Source: an uncultured Ruminococcus sp. (GTDB taxonomy: Bacteria > Bacillota > Clostridia > Oscillospirales > CAG-272). Taken from it: a stretch of DNA of 13,411 nt. The stretch is taken from NCBI GenBank assembly GCA_902773455.1, contig CACYEW010000308.1, forward strand, positions 1 through 13,411. The letters are read 5' to 3'. The notes beneath the pieces are model-generated. The model searched no databases and was not told the origin of the DNA. It saw nothing but the letters and a program-made list of their open reading frames with translations. Shown piece by piece: positions 1 to 6,934 of this stretch (the first letter of the stretch is position 1; each line of letters starts with the position of its first letter). Position numbers and translations under genes: made by a program.

Positions 1-290
1 AGATATTCATGGGCGATACGGGTTCGCTTTTCCTCGGCGGCATCGTGATCGGCGGAGCGTTCATGCTCGGCTCGCCGCTTGCCGTGATACTGTTCGGCTT
101 GATATATATCGTAGAGACGCTCTCTGTCATACTTCAGGTCGCGTCCTTCAAGCTGACGGGAAAGCGTATTTTCAAAATGGCGCCCATCCATCATCACTTT
201 GAAATGTGCGGCTGGTCGGAGATAAAGATCGTCACGGTCGCGTCGGTCATAACGTCGTTATTCTGCATTTTATCTTATTTCGCCGTCTGA
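1..290 (+). CDS. mraY: MraY, phospho-N-acetylmuramoyl-pentapeptide transferase (3' end only)
   Basis: MraY is an integral membrane enzyme that transfers phospho-MurNAc-pentapeptide from UDP to undecaprenyl phosphate, making lipid I. Only the C-terminal part is present; the reading frame is open to the left edge (codons for I-F precede the Met at 9), so that Met is internal and the true start lies outside the window. Visible signatures are FMGDTGSLFLGG (bases 6-41), the conserved Mg-binding/active-site loop of the family, and PIHHHFEMCGWSE, whose HHH (bases 189-197) is the MraY-specific histidine motif. Hydrophobic stretches flank both, and the protein ends in a final membrane segment. It is followed after 12 nt by ftsW. 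In many bacteria murD sits in that position; here it is absent. Identity is secure from the two motifs plus the dcw context. Confidence 0.96.
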   Translation, partial: IFMGDTGSLFLGGIVIGGAFMLGSPLAVILFGLIYIVETLSVILQVASFKLTGKRIFKMAPIHHHFEMCGWSEIKIVTVASVITSLFCILSYFAV

Positions 291-302
291 ACGGAGTAAT
301 TT

Positions 303-1580
303 ATGAACGATCAAAACGTTGAACCGATAGAACAGCCGGAAGGTAATCCGGAGACCGGCGTCGTTTTACCGGAGAAAAAAACAATAAGAAAAGAAAGAAA
401 CACCGTAAGAGTAAAAGGCTCGCCCGACATACCGCTGATAGTCAGCATTTTGATGCTCGTCGGCTTCGGACTTGCGATGGTGTATTCGGCAAGCTTTCCG
501 CTCGCCGAACACGATCATCAGAACAGCTATTACTACCTTATACGGCAGCTTGCGTTCGCCGCGGTCGGAATAGTCGTGATGATAGTCGCGGGTATGATAG
601 ATTACAAGAAGTATTTCGGAAAAGCGACGCCCGCTTTTTTCGCCGTATCGTTTCTGATGCTCGCGTCGGTGCCGATAATAGGCGAAACGCATAACGGCGC
701 CAAAAGGTGGATAGGGCTCGGACTTTTCAGCTTTCAGCCTACCGAGATAATGAAGCTCGCGCTCGTGATGATGCTTGCGTGGTACATATCCAAATACGTT
801 CACGCGTACCGTGATTTCGACGAGAAAACGAAAGCGGTGAAAAACAAGAGCTTTATGAAAAGAAAGCTCTCGGAACGTTTTCCGATCTTTGTAAGGGAAG
901 TCGTGATACCGTTTGCGATACTCGGCTCGGTCTGCGCCATAACTCTTCTCGAAAAGCATCTTTCCGGTACGATAATCCTTTTTGTGGTCGGCTGGCTCGT
1001 TATGCTGTGGGGACGCATTTCTTTGCCGTGGCTGCTCGGCATACTCGGCGGCGGAGGTCTCGCGGCGTGGCTTTTCGCAACGCTTACCGGCTATACCAGC
1101 GACCGTATAACGGCGTGGCTCGATCCGTACGCCGACGAGCTCGGCTCCGGCTGGCAGATCATTCAGGGCTTCAACGCGATCGGCTCGGGCGGACTTTTCG
1201 GCGTAGGCTACACTAATTCGACTCTCAAGCACCTGTATCTGCCCGAACCGCAGAACGATTACATATTCGCGATAGTCTGCGAGGAATTCGGTTTTATCGG
1301 AGCGGTGCTTCTGATAGTTCTGTTCGCGGTTTTCGCCTGGCGCGGCTTCGTCGTCGCGGCAAAAGCTCCGGACAGCTTTTCAAGGCTCACCGCCGCGGGA
1401 ATAACCTGCAAGATATGCGTACAGACGCTTTTGAATATTTTCGTCGTGACGGGACTTTTTCCGCCGACCGGCATATCTCTGCCGTTCATAAGCTACGGCG
1501 GCACCGCGCTCGTTATACTTCTCGCGGAATGCGGAGTGCTTATCTCTATATCACGTTATTCAAGACAAAAGAAGGTATGA
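303..1580 (+). CDS. ftsW: FtsW/SpoVE-type SEDS peptidoglycan glycosyltransferase
   Basis: This is a SEDS-family polytopic membrane protein that polymerises lipid II into glycan strands at the septum, normally with a class B PBP. The 425-residue protein has a hydrophilic, charged N-terminal tail (about 1-40), a first membrane segment at about 43-64 and roughly nine more. Family signatures are GAKRWIGLGLFSFQPTE; the periplasmic loop with AIGSGGLFGVG and LPEPQNDYIFA, in which D319 matches the essential SEDS aspartate; and PPTGISLPFISYGGT (387-401). The ATG at 303 is preceded by GGAG (293-296) with 6-nt spacing. murG starts 1 nt after the stop. The dcw position favours FtsW or SpoVE over RodA; sequence alone cannot separate division from sporulation paralogues. 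The tail before the first segment is longer than in E. coli RodA, and its function is unknown. Confidence 0.95.
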   Translation: MNDQNVEPIEQPEGNPETGVVLPEKKTIRKERNTVRVKGSPDIPLIVSILMLVGFGLAMVYSASFPLAEHDHQNSYYYLIRQLAFAAVGIVVMIVAGMIDYKKYFGKATPAFFAVSFLMLASVPIIGETHNGAKRWIGLGLFSFQPTEIMKLALVMMLAWYISKYVHAYRDFDEKTKAVKNKSFMKRKLSERFPIFVREVVIPFAILGSVCAITLLEKHLSGTIILFVVGWLVMLWGRISLPWLLGILGGGGLAAWLFATLTGYTSDRITAWLDPYADELGSGWQIIQGFNAIGSGGLFGVGYTNSTLKHLYLPEPQNDYIFAIVCEEFGFIGAVLLIVLFAVFAWRGFVVAAKAPDSFSRLTAAGITCKICVQTLLNIFVVTGLFPPTGISLPFISYGGTALVILLAECGVLISISRYSRQKKV

Positions 1581-1581
1581 T

Positions 1582-2706
1582 ATGAAAGTATTACTCACAG
1601 GCGGCGGCACGGGCGGTCATATAAACCCCGCGCTCGCCATAGCGGATTATATCAGATCGAAACAGCCCGACTGCGAAATAGAATTCGTGGGCACGGAAAA
1701 GGGAATGGAAAACCGTCTCGTAAAAAAAGCCGGTTATAAACTCCATTACATAAATATTCAGGGGCTCCGCCGTTCGCTTTCGCTTGAAAACATAAAAACG
1801 GCGTTTTTGACCGTTACGAGCCTCGATCACGCCGCAAGACTCCTCAAAAAGCTGAAACCCGATCTCGTCGTGGGTACGGGCGGTTACGTATGCTACCCGC
1901 TCTGCCGCGCCGCGGCGGCGATGGGCATACCGTCGGCGGTACACGAATCAAACGCCGTACCGGGACTCGCAGTAAGGATGCTTGCCCCTCATATCGATAT
2001 CGTTTTTACGAATTTCGAGGCGGCTGAAAATAATATCAAGCCCAAATACAGAAATAAAATAATCAGAGTCGGCAACCCTTCGAACAAAAAACACGGCGAT
2101 ATAACTTACGAGCAGGCGAGAGAACAGCTCGGCTTCGCTCACAAATACCGTCACAGCATACTGATTTACGGAGGATCACTCGGCGCCGGGACGATAAACA
2201 AAGCCGCCGCCGAATACGCCGCGAAATACCTGAAAGACAAACCCGATACGGTAGTCACTCACGCCGCGGGCGCCTCAAATTACGAGGAAGTCAAAAAAAC
2301 GTACTCCGAACTCGGAGTCGATCTGCCGAACCTTGAATTGCTCGACTATATATACGATATGCCGGTGCGCCAGGCGGCGGCGGACGTGATAGTCTGCAGA
2401 TCCGGCGCGATGACCACGTCGGAAATAGCTTCCGCCGGCAGAGCCGCGATATTCGTACCGTCGCCGAACGTGACGGACGACCAGCAGTATAAAAACGCCA
2501 AAGTGCTCGCCGACGCCGGAGCCGCGATGCTCATACGCGACGCGGATTTCAATGCAGACACCCTGTACGAGGCGTCCGAAAAGATCCTTAACGACAGAGA
2601 ATACAGAGCGTCGATTTGTGAAAACGTCAGAAAATTCGCGTCTGACGACGCAAACGAGAGGATATACGAGGAGCTTATGAAGCTCGTTGAAAACAGGAAA
2701 AAATGA
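1582..2706 (+). CDS. murG: MurG, lipid II-forming N-acetylglucosaminyltransferase
   Basis: MurG is a peripheral GT28 enzyme on the inner face of the membrane that adds GlcNAc from UDP-GlcNAc to lipid I, giving lipid II. The 374 residues are close to the usual length. The N-terminal Rossmann half starts with GGGTGGH (7-13), the lipid I/diphosphate loop, and carries HESNAVPG (from H121), matching the HEQN region of other MurGs. The C-terminal half has GGSLGA (197-202), SGAMTTSE (274-281) ending in the conserved donor-binding glutamate, and DDQQYKNA (299-306), the family's uridine/GlcNAc-binding Gln-Asn region. The start at 1582 is 1 nt after the ftsW stop, with GAAGG (1571-1575) upstream inside ftsW. 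The stop overlaps the next start as ATGA, indicating translational coupling. No key residue appears to be missing. Confidence 0.97.
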   Translation: MKVLLTGGGTGGHINPALAIADYIRSKQPDCEIEFVGTEKGMENRLVKKAGYKLHYINIQGLRRSLSLENIKTAFLTVTSLDHAARLLKKLKPDLVVGTGGYVCYPLCRAAAAMGIPSAVHESNAVPGLAVRMLAPHIDIVFTNFEAAENNIKPKYRNKIIRVGNPSNKKHGDITYEQAREQLGFAHKYRHSILIYGGSLGAGTINKAAAEYAAKYLKDKPDTVVTHAAGASNYEEVKKTYSELGVDLPNLELLDYIYDMPVRQAAADVIVCRSGAMTTSEIASAGRAAIFVPSPNVTDDQQYKNAKVLADAGAAMLIRDADFNADTLYEASEKILNDREYRASICENVRKFASDDANERIYEELMKLVENRKK

Positions 2707-3575
2707 ACGGTAAGAAAAACGAGGGCTTCAGTTTTGAAGACGGCAAGGTCAAAAGACCCGCCGACAACAGGCAGATAAAGCCGGAAGAAGACGAGCAGAG
2801 AGAAAAGCACGACCGTATAATGAGCCATATCAGGCAGTCGGAGAGCAGAAAAGCGTTCAAAAAGACCGTAATGATATGCGCCGTTACGGCGCTTCTTCTC
2901 ATAAGCATCGCCGCGGCTTGCTTTTTCATATTCAGAATAAAAGAGGTCTCGGCGTCGGGGTCGGACAAGTATACCTCCGAACAGCTTGCGGCCGCGGCGG
3001 GGATCGGAAAAAACTCAAATCTGCTTCTGACCTCAAAAGGAAAAATAATTTCTTCGATACGTTCCGCATACCCGTCGCTCGATCTTGTGACGGTAAAGAA
3101 GATACTGCCGGACAAGCTTCAGATCGAGGTGACCGACAGCGAAGAGCTGTACTATATTGAGCTCGGAAGCGACTATTTTACCGTTACGGACGAACTCCGC
3201 GTGACCTCGCAGAACAGCTCCGTTCCGAATGGAACGGTAGAGCTGAGAAGCGGCGGAGTAGTCAGCGCGGTCGTCGGCGAATTCATCGTATTCGACCGTG
3301 ATACCACATACAATTATTTGAAAGATCTGCTCAATACCGTACGTTCTCACAAGATATCGGAGCATATAGTCCGCGTGGATATGAGCGAAAAATTCAATAT
3401 CAGGCTGAAATACGAAGACAGATTCATCATAGAAATAGGCGACGCGGAGAACGCGGACGCCAAATTGACGCTCGCGGAAGCGTATATCGCGGCGCTGAAG
3501 GACACGGATCGCGGAGTGATCTACGCCACCGGCCTCGAAAACGGCTCTTTCCGTCCCTTAAATGAGATCGAATAA
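2703..3575 (+). CDS. divIB: DivIB/FtsQ-type cell division protein
   Basis: This is a bitopic membrane protein of the divisome that stabilises the FtsL/DivIC complex and scaffolds septal peptidoglycan synthesis. The 290 residues comprise a charged cytoplasmic tail (1-54, rich in K, R, E and D), one membrane segment (about 55-77) and an extracellular part. The latter begins with a POTRA-like domain (about 78-146: IKEVSASGSDKY, then the A-G-I-G-K-N-S-N-L-L loop, then ILPDKLQIEVTDSEELYYIE), the diagnostic order for FtsQ/DivIB, followed by a beta-rich region to the end. The start overlaps the murG stop (ATGA) with AGGA (2695-2698) just upstream. Sequence conservation is low, as is normal for this family, so the call rests on architecture plus its place between murG and ftsZ. 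Several clostridial clusters carry murA or murB between murG and divIB; none is present here. Confidence 0.9.
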   Translation: MNGKKNEGFSFEDGKVKRPADNRQIKPEEDEQREKHDRIMSHIRQSESRKAFKKTVMICAVTALLLISIAAACFFIFRIKEVSASGSDKYTSEQLAAAAGIGKNSNLLLTSKGKIISSIRSAYPSLDLVTVKKILPDKLQIEVTDSEELYYIELGSDYFTVTDELRVTSQNSSVPNGTVELRSGGVVSAVVGEFIVFDRDTTYNYLKDLLNTVRSHKISEHIVRVDMSEKFNIRLKYEDRFIIEIGDAENADAKLTLAEAYIAALKDTDRGVIYATGLENGSFRPLNEIE

Positions 3576-3637
3576 TAAGAAACGAAGCATAATAAGTTAA
3601 AAAATTGAAAAAAAACGAAAAAAATTTTCAAAACCTA

Positions 3638-3666
3638 TTGCAAAATCCGAAAAATCATATTATGAT
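3638..3666 (+). promoter_or_regulatory. Sigma-A-type promoter of ftsZ
   Basis: A -35 box TTGCAA (3638-3643), a 17-nt spacer and a -10 box TATGAT (3661-3666) lie in the 145-bp gap before ftsZ. Upstream is a strongly A-rich stretch (about 3597-3627) that could act as an UP element. Transcription would start near 3673, within an 11-bp palindrome TAAGTAACTTA (3671-3681) that might be an operator or be chance. The leader is about 45 nt and ends with AGGAGG (3708-3713), 7 nt before the ATG. I see no terminator after divIB, so ftsZ could also receive read-through from the upstream operon. Confidence 0.75.
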
Positions 3667-3720
3667 ATAGTAAGTAACTTATCATTTGAATTTTTATAAA
3701 CCGTTTCAGGAGGAAGTAAA

Positions 3721-4863
3721 ATGGCATACGATCTCGATACCGGAATCGACAATCTGGTAAAAATCAAAGTTATAGGCGTAGGCGGCGGCGGCAACAACGC
3801 CGTTAACCGTATGATCGCATCAAATATCACGGGAGTGGAATTCATCGCCGTAAATACGGACAGAGTGGTCCTTCTCAACTCTTCGGCGCAGACGAAAATA
3901 CCGATAGGTGAAAAAATGACCAAAGGTCACGGCGCCGGCGCAAACCCCGACATCGGTGCGAGAGCCGCAGAAGAAAGCATTGAAGAGCTTACCGACGCCA
4001 TAAGAGGCGCAGATATGATATTCGTTACCGCAGGTATGGGCGGCGGCACCGGTACGGGCGCGGCTCCCATCATCGCGAAGATCGCGAAGGATCTCGATAT
4101 ACTTACCGTCGGTATTGTTACGAAACCGTTCGCTTTCGAAGGCAGAAGAAGAATGGAGCAGGCTGAAGCCGGTATAGCTAAACTTGCCGAATCCGTCGAC
4201 TCGCTCATCATCATACCGAACGAAAGACTCAAACAGGTATCCGATACCCGCATCACGCTTGCAAACGCTTTCGAGATCGCCGACGACGTGCTTCGCCGCG
4301 GCGTATCGAGCATTGTTGAGCTCGTGAACGGAACCGGTATCATCAACCTTGACTTTGCGGATATAAGCGCCGTTATGTCCGACGCGGGCTTCGCTCACAT
4401 GGGCGTAGGCGCCGCAAAAGGCAAAGACAAAGCCGAAATGGCGGCAAGAGCCGCGATATCCAGCCCGCTGCTCGAGACCTCCATCACGGGCGCTCGCGGA
4501 ATAATCATAAATATCACCGCATCGCCGGATATCGGACTTGACGACGTATATACGGCTTCGACCCTTATTGCGAACGAGACCCACGCCGACGCGAACGTTA
4601 TATGGGGCGCGGCGTTCGATAACGATCTCGAAGACGAGATGAAGATAATCGTCATCGCCACCGGTTTCGACGGATCGATCAAAAGCCCGATCAAACCGTC
4701 CGTGACCCAGTCAAAGATCGAAACACCGCCTCAGTCCGCGGTCACGCAGCCGGCACAGAAGAAAGAGGAACCGGAAAAAACCGCCGAAGAAGACAAGGGA
4801 ATCTCCGAAGACGAATTCGCTCAGATCATGAAGATCCTTGCGGACCGTCAGGGCAACGTGTGA
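3721..4863 (+). CDS. ftsZ: FtsZ, tubulin-like division GTPase
   Basis: FtsZ polymerises with GTP into the cytoplasmic Z-ring that recruits the divisome. The 380-residue protein has the N-terminal nucleotide-binding core starting IKVIGVGGGGNNAVNRM, the tubulin signature GGGTGTGAAP (107-116), and the T7 catalytic loop NLDFAD (209-214) with D211 and D214, which complete the GTPase site of the neighbouring subunit. A Ser/Pro/Gln/Glu/Lys-rich linker (about 318-360) leads to the C-terminal end. The end is odd: instead of the usual DIPxFLR-type partner-binding peptide it reads ISEDEFAQIMKILADRQGNV (361-380). A perfect AGGAGG sits 7 nt before the ATG, suggesting high expression. The gene has its own promoter and terminator. 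Identity is certain; only the tail function is unclear. Confidence 0.99.
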   Translation: MAYDLDTGIDNLVKIKVIGVGGGGNNAVNRMIASNITGVEFIAVNTDRVVLLNSSAQTKIPIGEKMTKGHGAGANPDIGARAAEESIEELTDAIRGADMIFVTAGMGGGTGTGAAPIIAKIAKDLDILTVGIVTKPFAFEGRRRMEQAEAGIAKLAESVDSLIIIPNERLKQVSDTRITLANAFEIADDVLRRGVSSIVELVNGTGIINLDFADISAVMSDAGFAHMGVGAAKGKDKAEMAARAAISSPLLETSITGARGIIINITASPDIGLDDVYTASTLIANETHADANVIWGAAFDNDLEDEMKIIVIATGFDGSIKSPIKPSVTQSKIETPPQSAVTQPAQKKEEPEKTAEEDKGISEDEFAQIMKILADRQGNV

Positions 4864-4876
4864 TCAGCATATTATT

Positions 4877-4904
4877 ACTGCCGCAGTAATGCGGCAGTTT
4901 TTTT
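4877..4904 (+). terminator. Rho-independent terminator after ftsZ
   Basis: A perfect 9-bp stem, ACTGCCGCA (4877-4885) with TGCGGCAGT (4890-4898), closes a 4-nt GTAA loop and runs straight into seven T residues (4898-4904). GTAA is a GNRA tetraloop (GUAA in RNA), which adds stability. It begins 14 nt after the ftsZ stop and separates the division cluster from the next unit. Confidence 0.95.
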
Positions 4905-4948
4905 GTCGCCCTTAAAGGTAAAACCAAGAAAATATATTTAAAATATAC

Positions 4949-4977
4949 TTGTATTTTCAACGCGCACGTGTTATAAT
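4949..4977 (+). promoter_or_regulatory. Extended -10 promoter of the GH78-like operon
   Basis: A consensus -10 TATAAT (4972-4977) is preceded by TG at the extended -10 position (4969-4970, TGTTATAAT). A partial -35 TTGTAT (4949-4954) lies exactly 17 nt upstream, so the weak -35 is compensated by the extended -10. The flanking sequence is AT-rich, but the spacer contains a GC-rich CGCGCACGTG patch with the palindrome CACGTG (4965-4970). Start of transcription is predicted near 4984, giving a leader of about 22 nt with AAAGGAG (4992-4998) 7 nt before the ATG at 5006. Confidence 0.8.
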
Positions 4978-5005
4978 AAATTTATAAATCCAAAGGAGCG
5001 ATCGA

Positions 5006-6934
5006 ATGAGAATAACAGATCTTTGCTGTGAATATATGCCCGCTCAGACCGGGCGGTCCGGTACGCCGCCGTGCGTCGGTACCGAAAGACCGTGTTTTTC
5101 ATTCATAACGGAAGACGTGCCGGAAGGCGCGGCGGTAAGGTATTATAAGATACTCGTTTCTTCATCCGCTTCGCTTCTGAACGACAATAACGGCGATATG
5201 TGGGATTCAGGACTCGTATATTCGCCGGATACGCGCTGCATCATATACGGCGGAAAGCCTTTATCGGATAAAAAAACTTATTATTTCAGAGCGTTTGCCA
5301 TGGCAGGCAAAACGGCGCTGAAAAGCAGACCGGGCGCTTTCAACACGGGAATTACGCGCCTGTCGGGCTGGCGAGGCGGTTATATCACCGCTTGTAAAGG
5401 CGCGGAAATACTGTATTTCAAACGCGAAATAACGGTAAAGCGCGGTATCAGGCATGCGTACGCATACGTCGCCGGGGCGGAATTCACGCTCTTTATAAAC
5501 GGAAAAACGGCGGGTTCACAGAGCGGACCTGAAATACGGGGAGCGGTGCGCTACCGGTTTTTCGATCTGACCGATGATCTGGCGCAGGGCGTAAACACGG
5601 TCGTTATCAAAGTCTGCAGTCATAATGAAAAAGATCCCCCGTGCATTCTGTTTCACCTCGATACGGAATACGACGACGGTTCCGCTTCGATAGTCGTATC
5701 CGATGAAAAATGGACAGCCGGTACAAGCCCCGACGCCGCCGAAGGATGCGCGGCCGCTTTCTGCCCTGAAAGCTATTACGGAACCGTACCGTGCGCCGTA
5801 AAATACGGTACCGACTTCCCGTGCCAAACCGGATTCGCGTCGTCAGACGGAAAGTTGAATTCCGTGTTCGACGAAGTATATAAGCTTTACGGCGAGCAGC
5901 TGTTCACGCCCTATTCTTCCGCCTGCCGCGCTCTTATCGGACGTCGGGACGTTTTCGGATACGTTGAGGATCTGTATACGATGCAGAGACCGAACGGATC
6001 GCTGCCTGACGAATACGAGGACAAAAACGATACGTTCGGCACAGGCAGCCGCAGCCGCGGCGAGGCGGCTTTCGATCTTCCGTACGGACTTTACACGATG
6101 TACGGAGACGTTCGTATCATTGCCGGCCGTTACGGAGAAATGGAAAAATACTACGCTTTTCTGAAAAGCACCTCCGACGGCTTCATCCGCAAAGGCGGCG
6201 GCTCGCATCTTACCGAAACGGCGAGGTTCGCCGCGGACGCTCTTATGATGAAGCGTATTTCCGAAGCGCTCGGTTACGACGGTAAAGCCGCATACTACGG
6301 CGAAATGTACGAAAAAACGCGCGAGGCGTGGTACGAATCTTTTGAAAAGCAAGAGGAATACGGCATCGGTGACGTGATCGGAGTTTATTCGTCCGCGCTG
6401 AAATACGGGCTTCTCCCGAACGCCGATAACGCGGCCGATATATTGGACGCCGCCGTAAAAAATAAAAAATTCGGAAATCATATCGCACCGCAAACCGCGT
6501 CGGACGTTGTTGACGCGCTCTGCGATCACGGCGGAGAAGACTCGGCGTACGCTTTTATCACGGAGCTGTCAGCCGAACGGCCGGATCTTTACGGCGGCGC
6601 GTTTCGCGGATGGCTTTACACACGCCTGCTCGGGATCAGACCGCTTGCGCCGGGATACCGCCGTATGAGCGTATCGCCCTTTGTCGGCGGTTCTGCGGAT
6701 CGCGTTTCCGGTTCGTTCAGATGCGCGGCGGGTAATGTGACCGTTGAGTGGGAAAAAAGCGAAAATACGGCGGAGCTGAAAGTCGCAATACCGGCGGACG
6801 TTACGGCGACGGTATCTGCGCCCGGATACGGTATAGTCCGCGCAGACAGGCAAAGACCCGTAAGATCGGTCGAATGTAAACACGGCGTTCATGCGTTTAC
6901 GCTCGTAAAAATAAAAAAGGAGACGATAGTGTGA
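5006..6934 (+). CDS. Reduced GH78 (alpha-L-rhamnosidase)-like protein, probably catalytically altered
   Basis: The protein has the layout of bacterial GH78 alpha-L-rhamnosidases: an Ig-like domain (about 1-115) with WDSG (66-69) and YGGKPLSDKKTYYFRAFA; a jelly-roll carbohydrate-binding-like domain with YFKREITVKRG and VAGAEFTLFINGKTAG (about 135-225); an alpha/alpha toroid (about 285-540); and a C-terminal beta domain after GWLYTRLLGIRPLAPGYRR (from 535). It has 642 residues, whereas full-length relatives usually have about 900-1000. The toroid signature DCPQRDERxGWxGD is reduced to GRRDVFGYVEDL (312-323), losing the glutamate, and the later TTxWE segment between the last toroid helices is absent: the chain goes from ELSAERPD straight to YGGAFRGWLY. 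It has no signal peptide, so it is likely cytoplasmic. ATG 5006 has AAAGGAG 7 nt upstream. Its stop overlaps the next start (GTGA). A substrate-binding or non-rhamnosidase role is inference. Confidence 0.75.
   Translation: MRITDLCCEYMPAQTGRSGTPPCVGTERPCFSFITEDVPEGAAVRYYKILVSSSASLLNDNNGDMWDSGLVYSPDTRCIIYGGKPLSDKKTYYFRAFAMAGKTALKSRPGAFNTGITRLSGWRGGYITACKGAEILYFKREITVKRGIRHAYAYVAGAEFTLFINGKTAGSQSGPEIRGAVRYRFFDLTDDLAQGVNTVVIKVCSHNEKDPPCILFHLDTEYDDGSASIVVSDEKWTAGTSPDAAEGCAAAFCPESYYGTVPCAVKYGTDFPCQTGFASSDGKLNSVFDEVYKLYGEQLFTPYSSACRALIGRRDVFGYVEDLYTMQRPNGSLPDEYEDKNDTFGTGSRSRGEAAFDLPYGLYTMYGDVRIIAGRYGEMEKYYAFLKSTSDGFIRKGGGSHLTETARFAADALMMKRISEALGYDGKAAYYGEMYEKTREAWYESFEKQEEYGIGDVIGVYSSALKYGLLPNADNAADILDAAVKNKKFGNHIAPQTASDVVDALCDHGGEDSAYAFITELSAERPDLYGGAFRGWLYTRLLGIRPLAPGYRRMSVSPFVGGSADRVSGSFRCAAGNVTVEWEKSENTAELKVAIPADVTATVSAPGYGIVRADRQRPVRSVECKHGVHAFTLVKIKKETIV

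Noticed and set aside
366..1232. A 288-codon open frame on the minus strand inside ftsW
   Set aside because: It is a shadow of the ftsW coding frame: rich in Arg, His and Tyr, with no recognisable domain or plausible membrane pattern. The ftsW motifs fix the real frame.
3605..3631. Inverted repeat TTGAAAA ... TTTTCAA after divIB as a terminator
   Set aside because: The stem is only 7 weak A-T-rich pairs with a 13-nt loop, and no T-tract follows. It fits better as part of the A-rich region upstream of the ftsZ promoter.
5843..6529. A 228-codon minus-strand open frame inside the GH78-like gene
   Set aside because: Antisense shadow caused by codon bias; the composition is full of Arg, Val and Phe with no family features.
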